Below, one piece after another: positions 1-9,651 of a stretch of 40,484 nt of DNA. The stretch is from positions 1-40,484 of the forward strand of contig JAOZUK010000026.1 in NCBI GenBank assembly GCA_029938715.1, written 5' to 3'. The translations under genes and the position numbers were made by a program. A model generated the notes under the pieces. The model ran no database searches. It saw nothing but the letters and a program-made list of their open reading frames with translations, and was not told where the DNA came from. Every line of letters begins with the position of its first letter. The stretch's first letter is position 1. This DNA comes from Bacteroidales bacterium (lineage in GTDB: Bacteria > Bacteroidota > Bacteroidia > Bacteroidales > GCA-2748055).

Positions 1-747
1 GGGGGTATCAAAAAAATCAAGAATCTCTGCTTCAACTTTCTTGATCTCCTCTTCCTGAACGTTCACAAAATGTGTAAGGATGTTTTCTGCTTCGGTTTGT
101 ACAATATGACAACCAAATGCTGCTGTAATCATGGTCGCATCAGAATGCATATCAAGCATTGCTTCAATGGGATGTCCGAAATGTCCTATCCTTGCATTTT
201 TGAGATCATGTAACACCTTGGCAATCTGACAATACTCAGCTATCTCTGCATCAGCATTGTTATCATTCTCCAATGTACCTATGATCACATGAGGTACACG
301 CTTACCCATCCTTACCGCAGTAGCGGCAAACTCGGGAACAGAACAGAAATCGTCATTGCAGAGCTGCATATAGGTTGAACCTTTTGCATAGTCCATGGCT
401 TTTAATGGTTGCAGGGCAACCATTACCAATGGAACATCAATATTCCTGATGATCGTTCCGAAGGTGGCAGAGGTGGCATAGGTGACCATGTCGCAAAATA
501 TCAAATCCAGATTTGCACCCTTCAGTTTAGGTACCAGTTCATAGGCACTCTCTGCATCATCAATCAATCCAAAATCGATTACATTCACATCATATCGTTG
601 CAGCTTATCAATAAACACTGACTGCTTGCGATGCATCTCTTCCAGGAGGCCCTCAAATTGATCCCAGTATTTCCAGAATCCAACACCAAATACCCCAATA
701 TTAGCAGTTAATGGTTTTCTTCTCTCAATATTCTTAGTATCACTCAT
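1..747 (-). CDS. L-arabinose/L-fucose isomerase-like protein (3' end outside window)
   Basis: About 249 codons are visible, from ATG at 745-747; the C-terminal half lies beyond the window edge. The translation starts MSDTKNIERRKPLTANIGVF and carries GHPIEAMLDMHSDATMITA, which resembles the central region of the L-arabinose/L-fucose isomerase superfamily (cytosolic ketol-isomerases that use a divalent metal). There is no signal peptide, in contrast to the secreted enzymes upstream. The start lies inside the end of the MFS gene (8-bp overlap), so the two are probably translationally coupled. Position last in an operon with a GH106 rhamnosidase and a transporter suggests it isomerises the imported aldose. 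Which sugar is not decidable: the metal-binding residues expected later in the protein are not in view. The family call is by motif resemblance only. Confidence 0.7.
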   Translation of the reverse strand, partial: MSDTKNIERRKPLTANIGVFGVGFWKYWDQFEGLLEEMHRKQSVFIDKLQRYDVNVIDFGLIDDAESAYELVPKLKGANLDLIFCDMVTYATSATFGTIIRNIDVPLVMVALQPLKAMDYAKGSTYMQLCNDDFCSVPEFAATAVRMGKRVPHVIIGTLENDNNADAEIAEYCQIAKVLHDLKNARIGHFGHPIEAMLDMHSDATMITAAFGCHIVQTEAENILTHFVNVQEEEIKKVEAEILDFFDTP

Positions 748-2026
748 GGTTCGATATAATATTTAGATTAAGCGGACGAATTCTGGGTATCATGAGCAGC
801 AGAACCACAAATCCCAATGGGTACATGATCCCCGATGCTATCCACATGGGCGTATAGGAAAAACTCTCAACGATTTTGCCAATAAGTGGATTTAAAACCA
901 AGGCTGCAATTGCACCTGCAGTACCAGCCAGTCCCACCATGGTAGATGTAGCATTCTTTCCAAATAACTCGCTGGTTATTGTAATATAGTTTGTGATCCA
1001 GAATCCATGTGCAAACATTAGAAGTGACATGAAAAAGATGGACATTCCAACAGTTGAAGCGGTAACTGTCAGAGGCGTAAGCATAGTAAGCAGCGCAGCC
1101 AGTCCCATGATCGATTTCCTGGCCCTGTTCTGTGAAACTCCCGATTTAATAAGGCGATCGGAGAGCCAGCCTCCAATCATATTTGATACCCCCAGGGCAA
1201 GGAAAGGAATCCAGAAAAGGTTTCCGATCACTTCAAAGGATACACCCCTCTCTTCACTTAAGTACTTGGGAATCCAGAACATAAAAAAGTAAAAAACCGG
1301 ATCCAGAAGAAACCTTATGCTAATAAGTCCCCATGCCTCTTTAAATTGCAGAATCTTCCTGATCGGAACAGAGACCCTTTTTTTGCTGCCGGAAACACTC
1401 TCCTCATCAGGTTTATCTGTCTCAATAAGTGCCAGTTCCTCCTTTGTGATTAGCTTTGAGTTTTGTGGCTTTCTGAAAAACAGCAACCAGATCAGTACCC
1501 AGATCCCTCCAAATATGCCGGTTGCGACAAACGCGCCTCTCCATCCAAACTGTGAGATCAGATGTACCGTTAAGGGAGGTGCAATAACTGCTCCCAGCGC
1601 CGAACCGCCAATGGCGATTCCCATGGCCAGCGCTCTTTGCTTTTTGGGGAACCACTCGGTCACTCCTTTTGCAGCTCCCGGAAAGCATCCCCCCTCTCCA
1701 ATGCCTAAAAAGAAGCGCGCTATTCCGAGTTGGGTAACATTTTGCACCGCTCCGTGCATGGCATTGGCAATTGACCATAAACCCAGCGAAACAGCCAACC
1801 CCCAGCGTGTGCCAAACTTATCAATAAGCCAACCACTGAGTGTGAACATCAAAGCATAACTGATCAGAAAACCTGTATTTACCCATCCATACTGGACATC
1901 AGTCATTGCGAATTCAGCCTTGATCTTAATAATGGCTATGGAGAGCACCTGCCTGTCCAGAAAGCTCAATGCCGTTGCAATAAACAGCAATCCTACAATG
2001 ATCCATCTTAAATTTCTAATTTTCAT
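740..2026 (-). CDS. MFS transporter, anion:cation symporter type (hexuronate/sugar-acid transporter-like)
   Basis: A 428-residue inner-membrane protein with about twelve hydrophobic segments. TM1 begins right after MKIRNLRW and contains FLDRQVLS, the place where the anion:cation symporter family (ExuT, GudP, DgoT) typically has N-Y/F-x-D-R. The loop WLIDKFGTRWG matches the MFS loop 2-3 signature D-R/K-x-G-x-R. Family members import hexuronates or related sugar acids by proton symport. I place the start at 2026 because GGAGG lies five bases upstream. An in-frame ATG at 2053 would add nine residues and overlap the GH106 stop by one base. The gene sits between the rhamnosidase and the isomerase, so it plausibly imports a mono- or oligosaccharide released outside the inner membrane. 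Substrate is inferred, not seen. Confidence 0.85.
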   Translation of the reverse strand: MKIRNLRWIIVGLLFIATALSFLDRQVLSIAIIKIKAEFAMTDVQYGWVNTGFLISYALMFTLSGWLIDKFGTRWGLAVSLGLWSIANAMHGAVQNVTQLGIARFFLGIGEGGCFPGAAKGVTEWFPKKQRALAMGIAIGGSALGAVIAPPLTVHLISQFGWRGAFVATGIFGGIWVLIWLLFFRKPQNSKLITKEELALIETDKPDEESVSGSKKRVSVPIRKILQFKEAWGLISIRFLLDPVFYFFMFWIPKYLSEERGVSFEVIGNLFWIPFLALGVSNMIGGWLSDRLIKSGVSQNRARKSIMGLAALLTMLTPLTVTASTVGMSIFFMSLLMFAHGFWITNYITITSELFGKNATSTMVGLAGTAGAIAALVLNPLIGKIVESFSYTPMWIASGIMYPLGFVVLLLMIPRIRPLNLNIISNHE

Positions 2027-2031
2027 TGTAG

Positions 2032-2036
2032 CCTCC
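2032..2036 (-). promoter_or_regulatory. Shine-Dalgarno sequence that decides the MFS start
   Basis: The minus strand reads GGAGG followed by CTACA and ATG at 2026-2024. Strong Shine-Dalgarno sequences are uncommon in Bacteroidota, so this one favours the start at 2026 over the in-frame ATG at 2053 and suggests the transporter is initiated independently rather than only by coupling to the preceding gene. Confidence 0.55.
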
Positions 2037-2052
2037 ATCTTTCTTAGCTGCA

Positions 2053-5000
2053 TTAATAAATGATGCTCCTTTCTACAGCGTAAATCACACTTACCGGCCC
2101 ATATAGTCCTGACTTTCTAAGTGGTGCATCTGTCCAGGATTTTACTTCGGCTGCTACACTTCCTTCAATGTTGGTTTGACAGTACTGCTTCTTATCCGGG
2201 TGCATGGCATCACCGATTAATCTGTTGCACCACGTATTTGCAATATCAATTTCCAGCTTATTTTCACCAGCTTTTACTACATCTGTAATTTCAATGCGAT
2301 ACGGAGCTTTCCATAGCGTACCGAGATATTTTCCATTTATCGTTACATCTGCCAGTAACCAGAGATTACCGAGGTCCATAAATATTCGATTTTCATTGCC
2401 TATATTTTCCTTGGAAATAGTAAAACTGTTTTCGTAGTGAGCAATTCCAGAATAGAAGTTTATCCCCTGATTATCAAATTCCGAAAGTGACTTCAATTCA
2501 GTGGTTATCACAGAATCCGGAGCTCCCCATCCTTCTGTAAAGGAAATTTTCCATTCGCCGTTTATTTCAATTGGATCTGGAATATCATTCACGGAAAACT
2601 TCAGAATCTTGTTTCCCTTTGTTATCATTTCGAATTCCTCGTTCTTAAAAGCAGTAAGAGCGATCTTTTCTTTATCCATATGGTTTACGATATTTTCACC
2701 CGTAATGCTTTCTAAATGAGCCCTGTTTTCATCTGGAGAAAAAACAACAAAAGCAGACCCGTATTTGTCAAGGTTCATTTCAAATGAAATACCCTCTTCT
2801 GATTCTTCGTAGACAAGCTGTGGGCTTTTCCCTCCGTTATCGGCAAACCAAAGCTCCGGAGTTTTATTATTTACTCTGAATGTTGCAGAAAATGTGACTG
2901 GTAGATCCCTTTTGTTCCTGATGAAATAAATCTCTTCACTCTCTGTGCTCCGGTGTATAAAATCCAATTCGGCACTTTCATCTGAACTAGTGAATTGAAA
3001 ATCCGGATTCACTCCACGTTCTGCCAGCACCTTGTTTATGGTTTTTCCAGAAATGATTTTTCCTTTTCCGTAATTATTCTCCTGAACGGTATTGCCATCG
3101 ATCTTGCCCCAAAGCTTAGCTGCCAGTTCCTGTACAGCCACATCATGTTCCTTGTGCTGGTACAATCCGGTTGATTTTATGGGCCTGGGACCAAGTACGG
3201 TCGCCCCTTTGGCTGCCAGTTCCTCTATCCTTTGCAGTGCAGCCAGTGTGATATCGTCCTGCTTGGGAAGGACTAATACTTCATAGCTCATGCCGTCCGG
3301 CAGAACAATTTTATGATCTATGACATCCATCCGGGTAAGCATTACCTCCAGGTTGGTCACATCATAATCGTATCCAAAATCAAGCGACCGGTTTGTATGT
3401 TTGGGAGGAATAAAATTAGCTCCCCTGTCCCCATAGTAATAGACCACATCCCCAACAAAAAGTCCTTGCTGTAAAAGGAAAGAAGAGCGTGCCAGATAAT
3501 CCAGCCAGGGCTTCATTTGATTCCACCAAACCAGATTCACATTGAAATGGCTTCCTGCATGATAGACCCATCCCGGTTTGCCTGCTTCCGGCGGATTGTG
3601 TTCACCCATGTGCCACACCACATGGTTCATTCCTTCACAAAAGGCCCTGTCGGCAGAAGGCTTCAGATCCACAGGTCCGTCCATCCAGTGGCGAAAACCT
3701 GTAAAGGACTCCATATGCACAGTTTTTCCACCATAAATATGAGCGGCTGATGCGGTCTCCTTTACTACCCAGAGTCCATCCCAATGTTCACGCCAGGGCC
3801 AAAATTCTCCTTGCATCTCATCAATTGAATTAAGAGCTCTTAAAGCTTCAACAGGCACCAGGTGAATGGGTGGACCAGGACCTGCAGACTCAGCTTTGAT
3901 AGCCATTCCTCGATTTTTTGCGGTATTATTTGCAGTAATATAGAATCCGTCAATTAACAGATCTCCCAATGTTTTCTGGTAGTCATACAAGAAACGAGCT
4001 GTAGTCTCTTCATCCTCGATTACATAACCACTTAAAGCAGGAAGGTATTTTATTAAATCATAGCTTCTGTAGCTCTTGAATTGCTGAGGCAAGTCGTAAG
4101 TCCAAAGAAGACCTCTTACCTCATAACTTGGAAGATATAAATTGTCAATTGGCGACTTGAACAAATCGCCAAATTTTCTTTCCAGTCTTTCTGTTATATA
4201 GTTAATATGATTCTTTGTGGCTGTTGCGCTCAGGTGGTCAGTAGCCAGGCCATCTGATGCTGGGTTAGGGATTTTAAGCTTCTCTCCGGTATTGGACATT
4301 ACATATCGGATAATTTCCCATTCTCCTGCCGGCACATCCCACTCTAATATACCATCAGCGATAAGTTTATCAGAGATAATCTGAATCGAATTAGCATCTT
4401 CGATACGTAACGGTGTTTTTCCGTTTGATATCCAACTTCCTGCATCACCTTTGTATTTGCCATCGTTCAGGTTTTTGGCTCTCCAGTTTCTTTCGCTTCC
4501 CAATTGAGAGTTGAATCGTACTTCCATACCACCATCATACCTGTTGTTGTATGGACGATGAATTACATCTTCTCCTTCGTGATTATATAATTCAAACTCC
4601 GCTAACTGTACATAGTGAGATTTTGTATTGTATCCATCATAAATTTTCAACCTTACGAATTTTGCCTTTGTATCTTTTGGAAGGCTGAATTTTTGTCGTC
4701 TGGTATTTGCTTGTAACGTTCCATTGTAAGCAACTTTGAAACTTGCATCCTTGTCATCGGTTTCACTCACATCGACTGAAAAATTCTTTGTAAAAATGTT
4801 TTTACCGTCGGCTATATCCTCATTGTTATTTTCACAGTTAGATAATACTACATGGTCCAAATCATGAAGTTTATCATATCCTAATTTATACACAAACGTG
4901 TAAGCATCCTGACGGTTCTTAACCGGAATGGCCAAAACAGCAACTTCTTCCGAAATCACAGGCTTCCCATTTTTATCTAGTATGGCTAATTCCGGAAGCT

Positions 5001-5517
5001 CAGGATATTCAAGTTTAGTTTTTAGCTTTTGGGGGCCCTGCACTGTAATGCTGTTTTGGTACAAAGCAAGAACAGCTTCGTCCGGTTCAACCCAGGAACC
5101 ACCCATATCCCAACTGCTACAAGCAGCAAGTTCCACACTCATTCCCAATTCATCAGCTTTTTTCACTATGAAGCTAAAATTATCGAGCCATTCATCGCTC
5201 ATAAATTTTGGTCCGGCAGGTGGAAAAAATTCCTCGTTACCAATGATACCCATATCAAAAACCAATAATCCTCCAATTCCTTTTTCAGCATATTGCTCCA
5301 ATTCTATCTGAACAAAATCTTTGTTCAGATAGCCATTAAGTAAAATAAAATAAACCGTTGGTTTTGCTTCATTGGGTGGGTTTTGAAATCCCTCGTACAA
5401 GGCTATTGTGCTTTTTAATACATCCGCTTTTTGATGATTGACGGATTTATCATTGCGGCATCCTGTCAGGCAGAAGATCAATAAAACAGACAGTAGGATA
5501 AAAGGTTTTTGCTGCAT
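2053..5517 (-). CDS. GH106 family alpha-L-rhamnosidase-like lipoprotein
   Basis: 1154 residues with a lipoprotein signal (LTGC, Cys20), so probably anchored in a membrane facing the periplasm or cell surface. The N-terminal barrel carries typical GH106 features: FQNPPNEAKPTVYFILLNGY near residue 45, then GIGGLLVFD and a run of aromatic-rich segments such as WHMGEHNPPEAGKPGWVYHA. A discoidin-like beta-sandwich insertion ends in YVQLAEFELYN, and the C-terminal part (GEWKISFTEGWGAP onward, ending near NKLEIDIANTWCNRLIGDA) is the jelly-roll domain usual in this family. GH106 enzymes remove terminal alpha-L-rhamnose from pectic or algal polysaccharides. It follows the CocE gene by 17 bases. Start ATG 5517 fits the signal peptide. 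The family has many divergent members, so the exact linkage is unknown; catalytic glutamates were not assigned. Confidence 0.8.
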   Translation of the reverse strand: MQQKPFILLSVLLIFCLTGCRNDKSVNHQKADVLKSTIALYEGFQNPPNEAKPTVYFILLNGYLNKDFVQIELEQYAEKGIGGLLVFDMGIIGNEEFFPPAGPKFMSDEWLDNFSFIVKKADELGMSVELAACSSWDMGGSWVEPDEAVLALYQNSITVQGPQKLKTKLEYPELPELAILDKNGKPVISEEVAVLAIPVKNRQDAYTFVYKLGYDKLHDLDHVVLSNCENNNEDIADGKNIFTKNFSVDVSETDDKDASFKVAYNGTLQANTRRQKFSLPKDTKAKFVRLKIYDGYNTKSHYVQLAEFELYNHEGEDVIHRPYNNRYDGGMEVRFNSQLGSERNWRAKNLNDGKYKGDAGSWISNGKTPLRIEDANSIQIISDKLIADGILEWDVPAGEWEIIRYVMSNTGEKLKIPNPASDGLATDHLSATATKNHINYITERLERKFGDLFKSPIDNLYLPSYEVRGLLWTYDLPQQFKSYRSYDLIKYLPALSGYVIEDEETTARFLYDYQKTLGDLLIDGFYITANNTAKNRGMAIKAESAGPGPPIHLVPVEALRALNSIDEMQGEFWPWREHWDGLWVVKETASAAHIYGGKTVHMESFTGFRHWMDGPVDLKPSADRAFCEGMNHVVWHMGEHNPPEAGKPGWVYHAGSHFNVNLVWWNQMKPWLDYLARSSFLLQQGLFVGDVVYYYGDRGANFIPPKHTNRSLDFGYDYDVTNLEVMLTRMDVIDHKIVLPDGMSYEVLVLPKQDDITLAALQRIEELAAKGATVLGPRPIKSTGLYQHKEHDVAVQELAAKLWGKIDGNTVQENNYGKGKIISGKTINKVLAERGVNPDFQFTSSDESAELDFIHRSTESEEIYFIRNKRDLPVTFSATFRVNNKTPELWFADNGGKSPQLVYEESEEGISFEMNLDKYGSAFVVFSPDENRAHLESITGENIVNHMDKEKIALTAFKNEEFEMITKGNKILKFSVNDIPDPIEINGEWKISFTEGWGAPDSVITTELKSLSEFDNQGINFYSGIAHYENSFTISKENIGNENRIFMDLGNLWLLADVTINGKYLGTLWKAPYRIEITDVVKAGENKLEIDIANTWCNRLIGDAMHPDKKQYCQTNIEGSVAAEVKSWTDAPLRKSGLYGPVSVIYAVERSIIY

Positions 5518-5534
5518 GCTTATTCTTTATACAT

Positions 5535-7187
5535 TCAGTTAATGTCCAGAACCGGAAGAGTAATATGTGAGGGGTACTTCTCCCCGAAATATATCTTCTG
5601 ACGGGCAATCCTTGGGTTTTGTGCATTGAAAATATCCTCTCCTGAATTCAGGTTGCGGTTGTATCTGGGAAAGAGGGCTGAAGAGATCACCACACGTAAC
5701 TTATGGCCAGCCTCAATCTGGTAGCCAGTTGCCCAGACGGATATATCAATCTGCTTTATCCAGGGATCGGCCCTCACCTCTGAATACACAGTTTTACCAC
5801 CTTCCTGGATATTAATGATCTTTCCATCAGCGCGCACTTCCTGCAGGGAGACAAAGAAATCAGTAGATGGTGCATCCGTACCGGCATATATGGTGGCGTC
5901 AATTGGCCCCAGCAGGACTAGCGGTTCCTCCAGCGCTTCACTTTCAAATACAACCTGGTCCGGGCGTTCTGTATTCGGATTCTGGTATGCCGGTCCCACC
6001 CCCACTCCAAGGAATGTTCCACCAAGCGATGGAAAGGGATCAGCCGGGTCATAAGTATATTCAATCACCTTCTCAGTGTGATCATGGTCCCGGTTTATGG
6101 TACCATCCGGATTCAGATAATAGGGAGTCGCTTTACTATTTTGAGGTGGCCAATGATCAAAATCCAACCACTCATTCCTGTGCATTATAAAAAATGAGTA
6201 AGGTTTGCCGGAACCGGTCTGCACACTCTTTTCTGAATCATCTTCCAGATGACGTTTGGTAAAAGCAACAATATCATCATCAAATTCTGAAAGATTACCA
6301 TCTTTACCGAAATCCGTTTCTATGGTTATCTGACCATGAGCGTATGGACCAATAACCAGCCGGCTATCGGGATGACGGTAGGGTTCCATCATTTCAAAAT
6401 CACGGATCTGTGCCATGAGGAAAATATCATACCATCCTGCAATGGTTAAAACGGGACACGTAACAGCAGCACGGTGGTTCATGGTTCCCCAGTAGGCATC
6501 CTCGTAAGGATGCTCCAACCAGCTATCCATGAAATCAATCTGCTTCACAGTAGAATCATCAGCAACCGACAGGGGCAGAACGAAATAGCTATTCTTCATC
6601 TTCTCTGGGTCAACTACATTATAGGTTCTGGAGCCATTGGAGAGTCCCCAATTAAGAGCAGTCGCCAGGGAATAGATCCCTCCCGGGTAAACCAGCTCAT
6701 ACATTTTCGCCGAGGTAACGGTTGGCGTGATCACATCCAGCTGATCGGCAATGGCCCATTGTGTATAGCCCACATAGCTACCGCCCCAGCCTGCAATTTT
6801 ACCATTGGACCAGGGTTGTGACCGGATCCACTTCACCGTGGCAAGCCCGTCACTCCTTTCGTGTATAAAAGGGTGGTATTCTCCATTGGATTCGAATTTG
6901 CCACGTGTATCCTGAAGGACAGTAACCCATCCGTTTTTCAGGAAACTCCTGATATAATGTGCTCCACCCTCTCCTAATCCGTTCATATTGTAAGGGAGCC
7001 TGACAAGGATGCAGGGAAATGGGCCCTCTCCTTCCGGGAAATAGAGGTCGGTCCCCAGTTTTATAGAGTCTTCAACTGTGATGAATACAGTCTCCTTAGT
7101 AAGCGCTGTGCTTTCCCCTTTTTGAGAATGTAACAGGAGTTGGGAGGAGAGTGCCACCAACCCAAGCAACGTGATGATCTTTTTCAT
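5535..7187 (-). CDS. secreted CocE/NonD-type alpha/beta hydrolase (putative glycan esterase)
   Basis: 550 residues with a Sec signal peptide (MKKIITLLGLVALSSQLLLHSQ). The alpha/beta-hydrolase core has the nucleophile elbow GWGGSYVGYTQW with Ser137, an acid candidate in AGWYDIF (Asp254) and a histidine in GPYAHGQ (His284), the order expected for the CocE/NonD and X-Pro dipeptidyl-peptidase (S15) family. The C-terminal part (YTYDPADPFPSLGG onward, ending in GEKYPSHITLPVLDIN) is the jelly-roll domain normal for the family. Known members hydrolyse cocaine, cephalosporin esters or X-Pro peptides. Its start overlaps the upstream nucleoside-hydrolase homologue by ATGA and a rhamnosidase follows, so an ester on a polysaccharide (acetyl, methyl or aromatic) is the more likely substrate here. 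That role is inferred from context only. Confidence 0.85.
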   Translation of the reverse strand: MKKIITLLGLVALSSQLLLHSQKGESTALTKETVFITVEDSIKLGTDLYFPEGEGPFPCILVRLPYNMNGLGEGGAHYIRSFLKNGWVTVLQDTRGKFESNGEYHPFIHERSDGLATVKWIRSQPWSNGKIAGWGGSYVGYTQWAIADQLDVITPTVTSAKMYELVYPGGIYSLATALNWGLSNGSRTYNVVDPEKMKNSYFVLPLSVADDSTVKQIDFMDSWLEHPYEDAYWGTMNHRAAVTCPVLTIAGWYDIFLMAQIRDFEMMEPYRHPDSRLVIGPYAHGQITIETDFGKDGNLSEFDDDIVAFTKRHLEDDSEKSVQTGSGKPYSFFIMHRNEWLDFDHWPPQNSKATPYYLNPDGTINRDHDHTEKVIEYTYDPADPFPSLGGTFLGVGVGPAYQNPNTERPDQVVFESEALEEPLVLLGPIDATIYAGTDAPSTDFFVSLQEVRADGKIINIQEGGKTVYSEVRADPWIKQIDISVWATGYQIEAGHKLRVVISSALFPRYNRNLNSGEDIFNAQNPRIARQKIYFGEKYPSHITLPVLDIN

Positions 7188-8134
7188 TTCTTCGGTTCTT
7201 GAATCATTAAATTTTCAATTACTTCAGCCAGTTCCTCGTTGGAGATTTTATTGTACAAGCGGTAGTCCTGCCCATTTTCACCTGCTTCCCATATCGCTCC
7301 ATCCTCCAAAGTAAACGAGAGGGTCCCCCTTTTAAGCTTGAAATAGTCACTTTCACCCTCCACAGCAAACAGTGTGGAGATCTGATCCCAGCTGCTTCTG
7401 TCAATCTCATTGTAATGGTTTTCCCATAATTTATAAACTGTTTTTATGGGATTGGTATCCGGTAGTTCCTGTGTACGTCTGCCCGTTTTTACTGCCTGTC
7501 CGTCTACCGTAAAAACAACAGGTACCGGGAATTCATTAATGGCTGTTTTGGATGCATCCCGGTCCCATCTCATATTCCAATTCATACCCTCTCCAAGCAT
7601 GGCCACCCACCATTTCACCTTTTTGCGGACAAGCTCTTTTCCGGACAGAGGACTCCATTCATCCGGTTCGGATTCCAGCAGTTTCGCGATATTTGTTAAG
7701 TGGCCAACGGTGACCATGGTGACGCTTGCATCTTCCTGTGATGACAGAATCCGCCTGTAGAGGTTGGTTGCCTCTTCAATTTGCTTCTGCTCTCCCATAT
7801 CATTGGGAAAAGTTTTTGCAATCGTTTCAGCATAAACCGAACCCTTGTTCACACCCTCTATAAATGGAGCACCGATGGGAATATCAGGACGCCCCCAAAA
7901 AGTATTGATCGCATCAAGGGCAAACGGGCTCCAGAAATGCGTGGTTGAGAGGATTGTGGCCAGTATCTCCACATCACCCCGGTCAGCAAAAGTATGCAGC
8001 ATATAAAGCGCGCCAACATCATCAATATCTGAATCGAAGTCCGTATCAAAGATAATTTTTTCCTGACTGTAAAGACTGATTTGACAAATAACAGCTAATA
8101 GAAAAGACGAAATAATAACATTTTTCAGGTGCAT
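7184..8134 (-). CDS. secreted inosine/uridine nucleoside hydrolase-like protein (copy B)
   Basis: 316 residues with an N-terminal signal peptide (MHLKNVIISSFLLAVICQISLYSQ). The calcium-site motif of the nucleoside hydrolase superfamily is present as DTDFDSDIDD (Asp30, 32, 38 and 39), with the conserved Asn region GEGMNWNMRWDRDAS and a late Asp in SSWDQ (Trp249-Asp250). Classical members hydrolyse the N-glycosidic bond of ribonucleosides in the cytoplasm. This one is exported and encoded between GH172 and an esterase-like hydrolase, so a furanosidic substrate within a polysaccharide is worth considering. The residue before the late Asp is Trp rather than the His of inosine/uridine-type enzymes. 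It is similar to copy C at 25018-26058 (both have GKEL(V)xKKVKxWVAM) and more distant from copy A. It ends with an ATGA overlap with the next gene. Confidence 0.8.
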   Translation of the reverse strand: MHLKNVIISSFLLAVICQISLYSQEKIIFDTDFDSDIDDVGALYMLHTFADRGDVEILATILSTTHFWSPFALDAINTFWGRPDIPIGAPFIEGVNKGSVYAETIAKTFPNDMGEQKQIEEATNLYRRILSSQEDASVTMVTVGHLTNIAKLLESEPDEWSPLSGKELVRKKVKWWVAMLGEGMNWNMRWDRDASKTAINEFPVPVVFTVDGQAVKTGRRTQELPDTNPIKTVYKLWENHYNEIDRSSWDQISTLFAVEGESDYFKLKRGTLSFTLEDGAIWEAGENGQDYRLYNKISNEELAEVIENLMIQEPKK

Positions 8135-8148
8135 TGCTTTCTCTTTTT

Positions 8149-9651
8149 TTAGTTCGTATTCCTTTTTTCAAAACTTCCAACCGGTTCAAGAACAATGGCA
8201 TCGATGAACAGATTGCCGGGTGCTCCGGGATTTGATGTTCCACGGTAAACAGCCTTCAGGATATGAGTGCCTTTTTCCAGGTTATGCATATTCCCCAGTT
8301 TAATATCTGTGACAAAGTGATGTTCCTCAAAAAGATCCTTCGCTTCCACCAGCAACTGCTCATTGAGATAAAAATCATACACTCCTGCATCGCCACGGGG
8401 CCAGACACGTGCAAACACAAGGTAATTTCCGCTTTCTGATACATCGAAGGGGAGGATGAGTGTCTCTCCTTCGCGGTCAGGAGTAAAATGCAACCCCTTG
8501 CGATTGGTGTAGGATATGTCTTCGTGTATCACTGCATTCTCCGGCAGGTTAGCTTCCAGGGTCTCATCCACCTGGATCAGTGTAAACGGTGTCATCCGAT
8601 CGGCCGCCGGAGGCATTTTTGTAAATCTTTTTGCCTCCCCGATCTGGTACCAGAACGCGACTGATGAATAGAAATCGGGCCGCCTGTCACTATAAGCTTC
8701 CGCCAGAGTGTTGTCTTCGTAAAAGGTATTCCCCTTATGTTCAATTGAAAATTTCAAGGATTTCTCAAAAAACACAGGATCAGTCACATGCCATCGATAA
8801 GCAGTGATCCTGCTGCCTGTATTCATGCCTTCCCATATGGAAACTCCGTAATTCGGACGGTTAACAACCCTGAAAGCCCAGGCGTCGTTAAAGTAATCTT
8901 CTGTCCCCGTTCCATGAAGTGTGGGTACGGTATCACCATCCACATAGAACCGGTCATCTCCCTCACCAAACCAACCGGGCTGACTGGCCCTCACTGACAG
9001 AACAGTGCCCACGTAATGCCCTCTGCCTGCAATATCTGCTATCAAATAATCCTTTCCTTGCTGTGGAGGATTCTCCTGACGATACCGGGCATGAAAATAG
9101 GGGACGTCCTCAGGAACCAATCTTTTTTCCCAATCCACATACCAGTAAAGTCCAGTGGTATCGCTTTCCGATTCATTGGTAATGGTGACCCGGGCTGATT
9201 CTCTGAAAGGCATATTCCAGTAGCAATTGTATGCCCGGCCAAAGGATGATGTGGCCACCCGTGCACTGTTAATATTTACCTGCATACCATGTCCTGCTGC
9301 AAAAAAATCACCCAATGGAGCCTCCACTGCCGGTTCCTCGCTCCCATCCCAATAAATCCGTAAAACCACTGATCGGGGGAAACCTCGCTCATAACCAAAA
9401 GCGGTAAACCAGATATGGGTGATCCTGCCTGGCCCCTCCAGATCTGCAAGCACCCGGGACTGACCCGGATCAAACCTCCTTGCATCCGCATTCCCATTTT
9501 CCCACTCCAGGTCATAACTGGAAGCCCGTTGTGTGATGGCTCTTTCCGGGTACTCCATGGAGTCTGACGGATACTCACTATTTTTTCCGGATTGTACACA
9601 ACTGTTACATGCAACAACAACAAAAATCAGGTATCCAATAAAATACTTCAT
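8149..9651 (-). CDS. GH172 (DUF2961) family lipoprotein, putative furanosidase
   Basis: 500 residues. A lipoprotein signal is visible (VVVAC, Cys15; a second Cys at 18). The body matches DUF2961, now GH172: LEGPGRITHIWF, VVLRIYWDGSEEPAVEAPLGDFFA, and GTGTEDYFNDAW are the hallmark segments. Characterised GH172 enzymes act on D-fructofuranose or D-arabinofuranose units, so a furanosidase activity is expected. The last roughly 110 residues (SYTNRKGLHFTPDREGETLILPFDVSESG onward) form an extra beta-rich module resembling a carbohydrate-binding domain. The start is an ATGA overlap with the stop of the upstream nucleoside-hydrolase homologue, and 14 bases separate it from the next one, so three possible furanose-acting proteins are co-expressed. 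Confidence 0.88.
   Translation of the reverse strand: MKYFIGYLIFVVVACNSCVQSGKNSEYPSDSMEYPERAITQRASSYDLEWENGNADARRFDPGQSRVLADLEGPGRITHIWFTAFGYERGFPRSVVLRIYWDGSEEPAVEAPLGDFFAAGHGMQVNINSARVATSSFGRAYNCYWNMPFRESARVTITNESESDTTGLYWYVDWEKRLVPEDVPYFHARYRQENPPQQGKDYLIADIAGRGHYVGTVLSVRASQPGWFGEGDDRFYVDGDTVPTLHGTGTEDYFNDAWAFRVVNRPNYGVSIWEGMNTGSRITAYRWHVTDPVFFEKSLKFSIEHKGNTFYEDNTLAEAYSDRRPDFYSSVAFWYQIGEAKRFTKMPPAADRMTPFTLIQVDETLEANLPENAVIHEDISYTNRKGLHFTPDREGETLILPFDVSESGNYLVFARVWPRGDAGVYDFYLNEQLLVEAKDLFEEHHFVTDIKLGNMHNLEKGTHILKAVYRGTSNPGAPGNLFIDAIVLEPVGSFEKRNTN

Noticed and set aside
409-621. 70-codon plus-strand open frame near the window start
   Set aside because: Lies antisense to the isomerase-like gene, whose minus-strand translation carries family motifs.
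1317-1859. 180-codon plus-strand open frame
   Set aside because: Antisense shadow of the MFS gene, low-complexity translation with many Ser, Pro and Ala.
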